Below, piece after piece: positions 7,805-16,558 of a DNA stretch of 64,000 bases. Each line of letters begins with the position of its first letter. Positions within the stretch are counted from its first letter, which is position 1. Source of the DNA: WRGA01 sp031553395 (GTDB lineage: Bacteria; Bacteroidota; Bacteroidia; Bacteroidales; WRGA01); NCBI GenBank assembly GCA_031553395.1, contig JAVBLR010000030.1:1-64000 (forward strand). The letters run 5' to 3'. The notes under the pieces were generated by a model, which ran no database searches, had not been told where the DNA came from, and saw only the letters and a program-made list of their open reading frames with translations. The position numbers were made by a program, and so were the translations under genes.

Positions 7805-9664
7805 TCAAACATACATAAATTTACAGCGTATAATAGTTATACAATCTGTTGTTTTTTCTTTTATCTTCGGGCTTGTCCTTTTAATCTTAAACCAATTTTC
7901 TAAATCGGTTGCTTTGGCAGTCTTTATTTTCCCATAAGAATTTCTTAATCCTAGAGAAGTGTAAATATTTTTAAGTATATTCTTGATATTCTTTACAGGT
8001 ATGGTTATCCCGTCTGAAAATCCATTCTCTTTTAAGCACTTCACAATTTTGGCATCAATTGAAATATCTGTCTGTATATTTATCAATGCTCTTTTAATAT
8101 TTCCAACGTAGTAATTCATTTCTTTTACTTTCTTAACACCGAGTTTATTATATGCTTCTTTTACAAGTGGTCTTTCCTGTTCAATCAAAGAAGTTCTATC
8201 ATTCTCGTTTCCGAAAATAAATTGATTGCCTCGTTCTTCCCTTAATATTGCATATTCATCGAATAAATCTTTGAATGATATTTTGGATTTCGGATTTTCA
8301 GCTAATTTATCTGTGTATATAACTTGTTTTTCATCGGTCAAATTGAAATTATTTCTTAAATATTCATGTTGTAATAACACACGGTGCTGATATAAGCATT
8401 TGGTTATCTTGAAATTCACAATATCTAAATTGATTAAATTCTCGTCAATCTCCAATCTGTCATTTTCATTATGGATATACATTTCATTTAAACCCGATTT
8501 ATTATTGTGTTCTATCAGGTTGATTGTTTTCTTTCTGTTTTTATCATCCATTTGATTAACTGCATTGAGCCAATCTTTTGTTTCCGAAAGTTGCTTTTGT
8601 GTACTTTCTTTAAATTCTTTGTAAGACAGGAATTTATTATATCTCGTTTCGGTAAATATATGCCCGATTTTCGTTTTATACTTTGAATCCCTTATACGTC
8701 CGCAAATTTGTATGCCTAAAGTCGATATATCCAATAATGTATGTGATTTTTTTCTATCGCTTACGATATAAACCTTTCCGTTTTCATCATATAAATCACA
8801 TCCCTCAAAACAAGTTGAGGTATAGAAATTTATTCTTTTCACATTATCGGTTGTGGTTTCAATCGGGTAATCATCACCTAATTTCTTTCGATTACTTTTC
8901 TTACCCTTTCCCTATTTTTCGTTATCGGAACAAATGACCCTTACCGATTCAGGCGGTAATCCTGCTTTCTGAATAGCTTCTGCAATAAACTCAACGCTAT
9001 TGACAAAGAAATGCAGATTACCGAATATTTTACCGTTAATGGCATCTTCGATTAATTTGCATACAACCCTTATCGGCTAATTAGTAGCAATAAGTTTTGC
9101 ATTAACGGGAATAACGTTTTTCCATTGCACCTCAACAATCGGCAAATGCTTTAATTCTTTAAGCATAAATTCTTCTTCAATCGGCGTTGCAGTCATATAG
9201 GTAACTTCTTTGAATAGTGCTGCGTATTGTAATACTTTCTTTACTGCCTTATTCCTGAAAGCATAAGAATTGAATAAAACGTGGTATTCATCAACCAAAC
9301 AATAATATTCATTATAAACATCTATCCCTGAACCTAGTAGGAGTATAATCAGGCGTTCTAAGCTGTCATAAGTAACGGCTATCTTTTTAATCTCATGTGA
9401 ATTAATGTAATCTAAAATTTGTTCGTTTGTTACACCCTCATAAATGCCTAATAAATTCTTGTGTTGGCTTTCTTTGTTCTTAATAACAGCAACGTAAGGC
9501 ATTGCAATAATCGTGTTTTTTTCATTCTCAATTGCGATAGTAGTACCACCGCACCCCGTAATACCTTTGTCAAATAGGCAATTAATAGGTAATTCATTTC
9601 TTAATTCTTCAATTTGGCTTAAATACTCACAGTTTTCTTTTGCATGGATAATTCTTTTTTCCAT
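7805..9664 (-). pseudogene. DEAD/DEAH-type helicase interrupted by two in-frame TAG codons
   Basis: One frame of about 619 codons runs from ATG 9664 to TGA 7805, broken only by TAG at 9079-9077 and at 8914-8912. The N-terminal lobe shows a Walker A-like GITGCGGTT, a Walker B VDEYH and motif III TATP. The C-terminal lobe has HFFVNSVEF, FYTSTCFEGCD and LGIQICGRIRDS (motif VI-like). Similar proteins occur on Bacteroidetes mobile elements. The gene follows a small repeat protein by 22 bp and precedes the radical-SAM-like gene by 2 bp, so this is one operon. Without readthrough only a 195-residue N-terminal fragment would be made. Loss of function by mutation and UAG recoding are both possible. 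Confidence 0.7.
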
Positions 9665-9686
9665 TCGGTTAATTTTTTAGTGTATT

Positions 9687-9899
9687 TCAATGTTTAATCT
9701 GGGAAAGTAATAGACGGAATTTTTTCAATTCTTTCTTTATAGAGGTTTTTACTATTTGCGAATCAGAAAATCCGTCTTGGTTATCTGTGAATTGAGAACG
9801 GAAATTTTTAGTTTTTTTCTTTATAGAGGATTTTACTATTTCAGAATTTAAAAATCCGTTCCGATTATCTATATGAAAGTCAGGTAAAAAACAACACAT
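9687..9899 (-). CDS. Small protein with two 28-residue tandem repeats
   Basis: This 70-residue open frame contains two copies of a module, DNRNGFLNSEIVKSSIKK and DNQDGFSDSQIVKTSIKK, each followed by a basic tail. They repeat every 84 bp, which is exactly 28 codons. A frame-preserving period and conservative substitutions suggest it is, or was, translated. It is the first gene before the helicase, 22 bp upstream. The modules are basic, hydrophilic and probably helical, which could suit nucleic acid or protein binding, but I recognise no family. A third, partial DNA copy lies at 9940-9954, upstream of the start. Confidence 0.4.
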   Translation of the reverse strand: MCCFLPDFHIDNRNGFLNSEIVKSSIKKKTKNFRSQFTDNQDGFSDSQIVKTSIKKELKKFRLLLSQIKH

Positions 9900-9954
9900 T
9901 CACTCTGCTAAGATAAAACCCTGTTTCAATAGCTTTGGGAATTTAAAAATCCGT
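9735..9954. repeat. 84-bp tandem repeat, two full copies and one partial
   Basis: CTTTATAGAGG recurs at 9735 and 9819, and the AAATCCGT block recurs at about 9768, 9852 and 9947. The first two copies lie in frame inside the small protein gene. The third, upstream copy is partial and offset by about 95 bp, outside the reading frame. The pattern suggests recent expansion. Confidence 0.6.
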
Positions 9955-10314
9955 CAATTTGGATAATTAAAAAGACAAGTCTTTATATCGGCTTGTCTGA
10001 TTAATGAAAATATCACTAAAAAACTATCCTTGTGAAGAATTTTTATGGGAATGGTGGTTTTATTTGAGAGAATGTGAAGTTCTTAATTACGTGTAACTCT
10101 CTTTATTTCAGATATAAAGATACGAATTTTTTCTGACATAAACAAATGAAAATTAGCGCATACCTTAAAATAATTGATTATTGACTCGGTAAGATTAATA
10201 TTTTACTAGAATCATATTAATTACTTCATTATCAAATAATAATACTTTATTATTACTTATAAAAAGTGCTTTAGGTGTTAAAATAAGGATAAAAACATTG
10301 TTTATAGGGGTATT
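9955..10314. other. Gene-free AT-rich stretch
   Basis: About 360 bp without a supportable gene. The sequence is very AT-rich, with no full promoter consensus or strong hairpin that I can see. Confidence 0.5.
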
Positions 10315-10536
10315 TTACCCCCAATCACATTGTTTCTGTGGTAAAAATGGAATATTTGTTTTTATATTTTTTATTTTTAAATTTGTACTCCAAGCAAGAC
10401 ATATATGTGTTCTCACTATATGGTACTGGTAGCGTTCTTTGGCATATTCAAGTATCTTAAGTTTTTCGTCAGCATTTGAAAATTTATTAAGTAGTTTTAT
10501 GTTGGTGGACACATATAGAAAGAAAATATAAGGCAC
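10315..10536 (-). CDS. Possible small hypothetical protein
   Basis: This 73-residue frame starts at GTG. It has plausible amino-acid composition (NADEKLKILEYAKERYQYHI) but no recognisable family and no close neighbour on its strand. The start is uncertain, and a small GCACA/TGTGC palindrome lies just upstream. It may be a chance open frame or the remnant of a longer island gene. Confidence 0.25.
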   Translation of the reverse strand: MPYIFFLYVSTNIKLLNKFSNADEKLKILEYAKERYQYHIVRTHICLAWSTNLKIKNIKTNIPFLPQKQCDWG

Positions 10537-10583
10537 AAAGTGTGTGCTGTTTTTTTAATTCTATAACTTAATAACATTTTTTC

Positions 10584-11135
10584 ATGAGAGATTTTGAAAA
10601 ATTACTTTTAGCATCGCTTGTAAGCGATAAAAAAATCGTAGAAAATCCGTCAAAAACGAAACGTAAGCCAAATTATTTTGGTACTGTTAATTCAAAGTAT
10701 GATTCTCTGCTTGCCAATCAAATTGGTGCGGATACAAGTCAGAAAGAAGTCAGACGTGGAATAATTGATGAGTGTATCAAACGAGTAGAAGGTATTACCC
10801 AAAAGGAATACTTGACAACTTTGAGGGATACAATGTGTAAGTATGTGTATTATCTACCGTTCCTAATGGAGTGTCGCGACTTAGGTCTTGATGCCTTTGC
10901 TGTTGCCCAGAATATGATTATTCTGAATCGGCACGGTAAGGTAGCAAAAATAGGCTTAGGAAATGCCTTTAGAGGGAGAGAAGATGCGTTAAAGGATGCT
11001 CTATTCACAGAAGCCGAATTAGCGGAAGCGAAATTTGGTAGTGTAGAAAATCCTGCGACAGATACGCAAAAAACACAGCTTTCTGCACTGATTGGGAACG
11101 CCATGAATATACTGCCGACTGTTGAAGCAGTTTAA
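10584..11135 (+). CDS. Hypothetical island protein
   Basis: This 183-residue soluble protein starts at the ATG at 10584. It has a basic, Lys/Thr-rich N-terminal third (SKTKRKPNYFGT) and a helical remainder (RRGIIDECIKRVEGIT, MCKYVYYLPFLMECRDLGL). There is no signal peptide or membrane segment. It is the only rightward gene between the island promoter region and the integrase, and it is transcribed convergently with the integrase. I do not recognise the family. Its position next to the integrase would fit a regulator or accessory recombination factor, but nothing in the sequence proves this. Confidence 0.65.
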   Translation: MRDFEKLLLASLVSDKKIVENPSKTKRKPNYFGTVNSKYDSLLANQIGADTSQKEVRRGIIDECIKRVEGITQKEYLTTLRDTMCKYVYYLPFLMECRDLGLDAFAVAQNMIILNRHGKVAKIGLGNAFRGREDALKDALFTEAELAEAKFGSVENPATDTQKTQLSALIGNAMNILPTVEAV

Positions 11136-11284
11136 TGTAATTTGAAATGGCCAGATACTTACAATCTCAAACCAACTTATGTTTTAATACACTACCAGTT
11201 TTTTATTCAAAAATAAAGACTGCCATTAATGACAGTCCCTATTATATAAATCTCACTTACCTTTTACTAGGATAAAATCATTAT

Positions 11285-12490
11285 TTACAACAAATTTGCC
11301 ATTGCTGCATCAATCTGCGAATTTTCGAAGCTATCCAAATAAATCTGTGTTGTCTTTTCCGAACTATGTCCCAAACTCTCGCTTATAATTGAAGTATTAA
11401 CACCTGAACGCTTTAAAACAGTCGCAAAGCTATGCCTTGCCACGTATGTCGTTAAATCAATCGGTATATTCAATTCTTTGCCGATTTCTTTCAGACATTT
11501 ATTCACTTTAGTAATAACCTTATGCACTCGATTTGCTTTTTGTTGCTCTGTCGTATGAAATTTATTGAGAATTGGGAATAAATACGGATTATTGCAATTT
11601 GCATATTTATTAATCAATTCAATTGCTTTCGGATGCAAAGGTAATTTAATGAGCTTCTTTGTCTTCTTCCTTGTGTAAAACAACTGATTATCAATAATAT
11701 TATCCTTTACTAGATTTGCAATATCAACAAAATTAATTCCACCCATTAAATACGAAAAAGTGAATAAATCAATTGCTAAAGGTGTGTAATACTGCATTGC
11801 ATCGGATTTGTAATTGATAATTGCGGTAATATCATCTTTGCGAATTGCTCGTTTTGCCGTTCGTTGACTTAATTTAGATACTTTGTAGCTGTCAAACGGA
11901 TAGTATTCCGCTTTAACGATATTTTCCTCAATAGCAATATTGTAAAGTACACGTAAAGTTCTGAAACGAATTCCGATTGTGTTCTCTTTCAGGTTACAAC
12001 TTCGTAGCCAAATTTCATATTTCTTTAACCAAGTAACATCAATATCAGAAAAGTAGATGTCAAGATGTTTATTGAATTCAATTAAAGAGTTCATTACTTG
12101 TTTGAAAGATAAGGCATAACCTATTCTTTTGCACTCGGTTAAGCTCTTAATCTGTTCATTAAATAAATCTTGTACGGTTTTGGCTTTAACGGGATTATTG
12201 ACTTTTTCAATCAATGTTTTTGCGGTGAAGTCTCGGCTTGTCGCTTTAAATTCAATAATTTGTTCTGTGTAGGTTTTTGTTTTTTCTCTGACTAGATTTA
12301 AAATAGCATCTCTATTCGGACAGTTTCGTTTCGGTTTATTTTTCTCAAAATCCCAAAACTGCGGATTAACAGAAATACCAAGACTTAAATATCGTCTTTT
12401 TCTGTCTTTTGTCACTCTTAACATTAAAGGATTTTCATTGTTTTTCAACACTTTAGATTTGTAACAGATTACATCAATTGTTGTACTCAT
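11285..12490 (-). CDS. Tyrosine recombinase of the tRNA-Phe island
   Basis: This 401-residue phage-type integrase has an N-terminal arm-binding part (LMLRVTKDRKRRYLSLG), a SAM-like core-binding domain (about 100-200) and a catalytic domain with ARHSFATVLKRSG, LGHSSEKTTQIY and the nucleophile Tyr384. The usual box I Arg is absent (GGINFVDI), and the box II HxxR His is replaced by Thr (TYVAR). It lies 113 bp from the 3' end of an intact tRNA-Phe gene and points away from it, the classic arrangement for a tRNA-targeting island. Paired GGTTTACACA repeats immediately before its start could bind the enzyme or its own regulator. Confidence 0.92.
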   Translation of the reverse strand: MSTTIDVICYKSKVLKNNENPLMLRVTKDRKRRYLSLGISVNPQFWDFEKNKPKRNCPNRDAILNLVREKTKTYTEQIIEFKATSRDFTAKTLIEKVNNPVKAKTVQDLFNEQIKSLTECKRIGYALSFKQVMNSLIEFNKHLDIYFSDIDVTWLKKYEIWLRSCNLKENTIGIRFRTLRVLYNIAIEENIVKAEYYPFDSYKVSKLSQRTAKRAIRKDDITAIINYKSDAMQYYTPLAIDLFTFSYLMGGINFVDIANLVKDNIIDNQLFYTRKKTKKLIKLPLHPKAIELINKYANCNNPYLFPILNKFHTTEQQKANRVHKVITKVNKCLKEIGKELNIPIDLTTYVARHSFATVLKRSGVNTSIISESLGHSSEKTTQIYLDSFENSQIDAAMANLL

Positions 12491-12512
12491 GGTTTACACA
12501 CCGGTTTACACA
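12491..12512. repeat. Direct repeat pair GGTTTACACA, right end of island
   Basis: Two copies (12491, 12503) with a 12-bp step abut the integrase start codon. They match the pair at 4502-4523. They are candidate arm-type sites and possible autoregulatory operators. Confidence 0.6.
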
Positions 12513-12551
12513 ACCTATATAAATCACATGTAAACTGACCTTTTCAGACAT

Positions 12552-12601
12552 AAAAAAAGACAGCTATATTTCTATAACTGCCTAATTATTAGTCTTTTTT
12601 T
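12552..12601 (-). terminator. Terminator downstream of tRNA-Phe
   Basis: The outer stem AAAAAAAGAC/GTCTTTTTTT (12552-12561 with 12592-12601) encloses an inner CAGTTATA/TATAGCTG stem. It lies three bases past the tRNA 3' end and is T-rich on the minus strand. Confidence 0.6.
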
Positions 12602-12603
12602 CG

Positions 12604-12676
12604 TGGTGCCACCAGGAATCGAACCGGGGACACAAGGATTTTCAGTCCTTTGCTCTACCAACTGAGCTATGGCACC
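12604..12676 (-). tRNA. tRNA-Phe (GAA)
   Basis: This 73-nt tRNA has a perfect 7-bp acceptor stem (GGTGCCA/TGGCACC), D-arm AGCTCAGTTGGTAGAGC, anticodon loop CTGAAAA with anticodon GAA, T-arm with GGTTCGATTCC, and discriminator A. CCA is not encoded. It is the apparent integration target of the island to its left, whose integrase lies 113 bp away. The gene is intact, so integration preserved it. Confidence 0.97.
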
Positions 12677-12692
12677 TTTTGTTTTGCGGTTG

Positions 12693-12722
12693 CAAAGGTA
12701 AAGATATTTTTTACACTTGCAA
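12693..12722 (-). promoter_or_regulatory. Promoter of tRNA-Phe
   Basis: On the minus strand, TTG (12722-12720) and TACCTTTG (12700-12693) are 19 bp apart and lie 17 bp upstream of the tRNA 5' end. This is a full match to the Bacteroidetes consensus. Confidence 0.65.
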
Positions 12723-13048
12723 TATTTTCAAGGTAAAATTTTATATCTACAGTTTAAAAAAAACAACGCATTAGGGCTAATAAATTAATTATCAATCAAT
12801 TAAAATTAAAACAAAGTTGAAAATCACATTCTATATTAACATTCGAATAAAAATAGTTCCAAAAAAAGCACTTTCTTTGCAGAAAGAATTCATACAATTG
12901 CATTCTGTACAATAAAACGAGGAAAAAATTGTTTTATAAATACGTTTTCAAAATTAGTTTGCATTAAAATAATAACCGGAAATTATTGGTATTCTAATAC
13001 TTTCAGATAACTTCCGTCAACTTCTTTTATTTTCAAAATAAAACATTC
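12723..13048. other. Gene-free AT-rich stretch before the lipoprotein gene
   Basis: About 325 bp with no supportable gene or RNA. It separates the tRNA promoter from the rightward lipoprotein and should hold that gene's promoter, but I see no clear TAnnTTTG box. Confidence 0.5.
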
Positions 13049-14506
13049 ATGAATAAACTGATTTACATACTATTAGCGAGCCTATCGCTTACCGGATTTT
13101 TTGTTGCTTGCAATAACGACTTAGACTTCACAACAAATCCAAATGACGCATTATCCTTTTCTTCCGACACCATTAGTTTCGATACTGTATTCATGACAAT
13201 TGGTTCTTCCACTCGTCGATTGATGGTTTACAATCATAACAACAAAGCGCTTAAAATATCGTCCATTAAAGTACTAAATGCCGATAAATCGGGATTTCAT
13301 ATCAATGTCGACGGATGGGGAGGAGAATCAGAACTTCGGGATGTAGAAGTTTGGGGAAAAGACAGTATGTTTGTCTATGTTGAGGTAAAAGTCGATCCAA
13401 CAAAAAAAGACAATCCGATATTAATCAGCGATTCCATTGAATTTATTACCAATGGAACAAGGCAAATTGTACACCTTATCGCTTACGGACAAGATGTTAC
13501 CATCTGGCACGGAAAAATCATCGAACAAGATACAACACTTACCGGTAAAAAACCGTTCTTGATTTACGATAGCCTCTACATTGCACCAAATATTACATTA
13601 ACCCTCGAAAAAGGAACAATACTCTATTTTCATGACAAAGCAAATGTACTAGTAAAAGGGCGTATAAAAGCGTCCGGGACATGGGAAGAACCTGTCGTTT
13701 TCCGAGGCGACCGTTCAGACAACCTGCTGACTAACCTTCCTTACGATCTCGTTCCCGGACAATGGGGAGGAATCCACCTGTTTCCTGAAAGTTATAATAA
13801 CGAACTCGACCATGTGTACATCCGCAACGGCAGCTATGGCATATTAGCCGATTCTTCCGATGTATCCATACCCAAAATTTATCTAAAAAACTCAATATTG
13901 CACAATGTTAGCGGTCATCTTATTTCCGGAATCAATTATCAGATTCAGGCCATAAATTGCCAGTTCTCCAACGCCGGAGGCGCTCTCGTAAAAATACTTG
14001 GAGGAAGTGGCAATTTCGTTCAATGTACAATGGCCAATTACATGGGTTTAGTTGACCGTACCTCTCCTGCTCTTGTTCTCAAAAATTACAATGTTTTCGG
14101 AGAAACGCTGGTGTTGTATCCGATTAATGAAGCGACATTTCAAAACTGCATTATTTACGGCACGATGGCTTCTTCTTCGGGAGAAATAAGTTTGAATAAC
14201 GAATACAAAGACACTGAAGTTCCTGCGCCTTTCAACCATTATTTCAATCATTGTTTATTGGGTGCAAACGACGAAGACGATGAAGATTTTATTGCCACAA
14301 TCTGGAACAAAAATCCCGATTTTGCCCATATTCCCAAAGGAAGTGACTTCACGTATGATTTCCGATTAACATCAGGCTCTGTAGCCATCGATTATGGAGA
14401 TTTAAACATCGGCTATCAATACCCTTACGACATTACAGGAACTTCTCGCGTAAGCGATGGAGGCCCAGACTTGGGTTGTTACGAATATGTTTCCCTGACA
14501 TATTAA
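13049..14506 (+). CDS. Surface lipoprotein with parallel beta-helix
   Basis: This 485-residue lipoprotein has a signal peptide and lipobox (TGFFVAC), an N-terminal beta-sandwich-like part (about 30-150), then a right-handed parallel beta-helix. Helix features include LTLEKGTILYFHDKANVLVK, WGGIHLF, HVYIRNGSYGI, IYLKNSILHNVSG and NCQFSNAG. The C-terminal DYRLTSGS-like segment with DLGCYEY is common in these proteins. The fold suits carbohydrate binding or adhesion at the outer membrane, but no catalytic residues are evident. The next gene, also exported, follows closely, so they may be co-expressed. Confidence 0.8.
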   Translation: MNKLIYILLASLSLTGFFVACNNDLDFTTNPNDALSFSSDTISFDTVFMTIGSSTRRLMVYNHNNKALKISSIKVLNADKSGFHINVDGWGGESELRDVEVWGKDSMFVYVEVKVDPTKKDNPILISDSIEFITNGTRQIVHLIAYGQDVTIWHGKIIEQDTTLTGKKPFLIYDSLYIAPNITLTLEKGTILYFHDKANVLVKGRIKASGTWEEPVVFRGDRSDNLLTNLPYDLVPGQWGGIHLFPESYNNELDHVYIRNGSYGILADSSDVSIPKIYLKNSILHNVSGHLISGINYQIQAINCQFSNAGGALVKILGGSGNFVQCTMANYMGLVDRTSPALVLKNYNVFGETLVLYPINEATFQNCIIYGTMASSSGEISLNNEYKDTEVPAPFNHYFNHCLLGANDEDDEDFIATIWNKNPDFAHIPKGSDFTYDFRLTSGSVAIDYGDLNIGYQYPYDITGTSRVSDGGPDLGCYEYVSLTY

Positions 14507-14534
14507 TTTTTTGATAAATATATATGTTACATAA

Positions 14535-15782
14535 ATGTATTACATAAAACATAAAACCCTTTTGGGCGTGCCCCCGCCGTTTAAACTTTTAATTCAAAAA
14601 ATAAACTTTTGGTTGCGGCGGGGTCGGGCTTTCCACTCGCATCAAGCGAGTTTTTATGCCTTCTCCGGCGGTCGTTCCTCCCTTGTTTCAGGCGTAAAAA
14701 CTGCTTGCTGCCCGCTGCAATCCCTCACGCAGGGCATCCATCAACTTTGGTCGCAAAATCTAAATCAGTTTAAATTCAGGGTTGCAATACTGATGTTGCT
14801 TTCTTGTGCATCTTGCCATAGCGAATCACAGAATTCTTTCCGTGTAATGTTTTACAATGTCGAAAATCTGTTTGATTGCGAGCACGACGACGGAAAAAAC
14901 GACAATGAATTTCTACCCGGAAACGAAAGAAACTGGAATACCTATCGTTATAATCAAAAGCTGACAAATATAGCTAAAGTAATTACAGCCGTTGGCGGAT
15001 GGACTACACCTGCTTTGGTTGGTTTATGTGAAGTTGAAAACGATAAAGTTGTTACCGATTTAATTTCGCAATCTCCCTTAAAAAATCAAGGGTACCGTTA
15101 TGTGATAACCAACTCGCCCGACGAACGGGGAATTGATGTTGCGTTGTTATACCAACGGGATATATTTAAACTATTGCAAACCAATCCGATTCGTATTCAT
15201 TACCGGAACAACAAAACAACACGAGATATTCTTCATGTTTCCGGCAAAGTACAATCCGGCGATACATTGGATATATTTGTATGTCATTTCCCGTCCCGCT
15301 CCGGTGGAGAAAAAAGCACGGAAGGCGCCCGTAATTTTGTAGCAAAATTCCTAAAATACAGTGTCGACAGTGTAATATCACTCCGTAAAAAACCGAACAT
15401 TTTAATAATGGGTGATTTTAATGATTTCCCTGATAATGCAAGCATATACCATGTATTAAAAGCCCGTTCATTTACAAGCTCAATCGAATCTTCATCATCG
15501 CTCTATAATCTCTTCTATCAATTTATGGAAAATAAAAAAGGTTCCTACAAACATCAGGGAAACTGGAATATGTTAGACCAAATCATTGTATCAGGAGAAT
15601 TATTAAATCAAAAGAACAAATTACACATCAAGGAAAATTCGGCACAGATTTTTTCTCCAGATTTCCTTTTGGAAAAAGATAAATCTGCCGGAGGAAAAAA
15701 GCCTTTTCGCACCTATCTTGGACCAAGATATATCGGAGGATATAGCGACCATTTGCCGGTTTATATAGATATAATTTATTGA
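14535..15782 (+). CDS. Endonuclease/exonuclease/phosphatase-family lipoprotein
   Basis: The catalytic domain begins at VMFYNVENLFD (about residue 97). It shows the EEP signatures NVENL, LCEVEN, HFPSR, MGDFNDFPD and the terminal SDHLPVY, a metal-dependent phosphoesterase fold acting on nucleic acids or phospholipids. The lipobox-like VAILMLLSCASC sits at residues 83-94, directly before the domain. The 80 residues before it are encoded by a GC-rich repeat (14556-14760) and are unlike any signal peptide. The native start was probably upstream of residue 87 and has been displaced by the repeat. The only ATG near the lipobox is at 14793. The domain is sure; the start is not. Confidence 0.8.
   Translation: MYYIKHKTLLGVPPPFKLLIQKINFWLRRGRAFHSHQASFYAFSGGRSSLVSGVKTACCPLQSLTQGIHQLWSQNLNQFKFRVAILMLLSCASCHSESQNSFRVMFYNVENLFDCEHDDGKNDNEFLPGNERNWNTYRYNQKLTNIAKVITAVGGWTTPALVGLCEVENDKVVTDLISQSPLKNQGYRYVITNSPDERGIDVALLYQRDIFKLLQTNPIRIHYRNNKTTRDILHVSGKVQSGDTLDIFVCHFPSRSGGEKSTEGARNFVAKFLKYSVDSVISLRKKPNILIMGDFNDFPDNASIYHVLKARSFTSSIESSSSLYNLFYQFMENKKGSYKHQGNWNMLDQIIVSGELLNQKNKLHIKENSAQIFSPDFLLEKDKSAGGKKPFRTYLGPRYIGGYSDHLPVYIDIIY
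14556..14760. repeat. GC-rich intergenic repeat with internal hairpins
   Basis: This stretch is markedly richer in GC than its flanks. It contains inverted pairs CCCCGCCG/CGGCGGGG (14572-14579 with 14616-14623) and ACTCGC/GCGAGT (about 14635-14651). From memory, it resembles the multi-copy GC-rich repeats in Bacteroidetes genomes with wording such as GGGCGTGCCCCC and AATCCCTCACGCAGGGC. It has merged with the 5' end of the following gene. Confidence 0.5.
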
Positions 15783-15979
15783 AAATAATAAACTTAATAA
15801 TCACAACAAGCTAATTATTAATAAATGAGAGACAACCTGAAATAAACAAAAAGGACAAACAATTTTAGCAATATTATTGTTAGATTATAGGAAATCATTC
15901 CCCATTTAATAACATTTTATTCCTAAAAACGAACATACAAATTTCATCCAACCCTAATTAAAACTAAAAAAATAAATGT

Positions 15980-16471
15980 ATGAAAAACTTAATTTTATTA
16001 TTATTTACAGTATTACTTGTTGTAAGTTGTAGCAACAAAAACAATACAGCTACCAACTCCAACAAAAATATTTCAAAGGAAAATTCCGTATCCTTCACTC
16101 AATTGGAAAATTATTTTCCAAAGAATACACTTAATGTCACAGCATTAACAGGATATTTGATTACAAATCAAGAACGTTTGAATGAATTATTCGGCATTGG
16201 AAAAACAATGACAAATGTGATTGTTTCTCCTGACTTTTCAAAAGAAGTTGTTTTAGCTGTTATTGCCCCTGTAACCAATCAAAGCACAAAATTATCCGTT
16301 TCCTCCATATCATTGGACAATAACGTTTTGAATGTCTCGCTGGATGCGAAAATAGGAGAAAAACTATCCTATTCACTTACTCCTTCTACGATTGTTACTA
16401 TTCCAATGATTGATGAAGTAAAATCTATCCAAATCAAATCATCATTAGGAAATTATTCCATTAATTTATAG
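15980..16471 (+). CDS. Lipoprotein of unknown function
   Basis: This 163-residue lipoprotein has a signal peptide and lipobox (LLVVSC) followed by an Asn/Lys/Ser-rich linker (SNKNNTATNSNKN). The mature domain is beta-rich (YFPKNTLNVTALTGYLITNQ, VVLAVIAPVTNQ). I recognise no family. It ends in TAG, showing that UAG is used as a stop in the chromosome. It stands alone, and a strong shared terminator separates it from the convergent infB gene. Confidence 0.7.
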   Translation: MKNLILLLFTVLLVVSCSNKNNTATNSNKNISKENSVSFTQLENYFPKNTLNVTALTGYLITNQERLNELFGIGKTMTNVIVSPDFSKEVVLAVIAPVTNQSTKLSVSSISLDNNVLNVSLDAKIGEKLSYSLTPSTIVTIPMIDEVKSIQIKSSLGNYSINL

Positions 16472-16479
16472 GCACTAAA

Positions 16480-16518
16480 AAAAACCGATTTTGAAGTTTC
16501 ACTTCAAAATCGGTTTTT
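16480..16518. terminator. Bidirectional terminator between the lipoprotein gene and infB
   Basis: A perfect 18-bp stem (16480-16497 with 16501-16518) has a 3-nt loop and A/T tracts on both outer sides. It fits rho-independent termination for both convergent genes. Confidence 0.9.
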
Positions 16519-16558
16519 ACAATTTAATAACAAACAATATTGTTTATCTATACTTATA

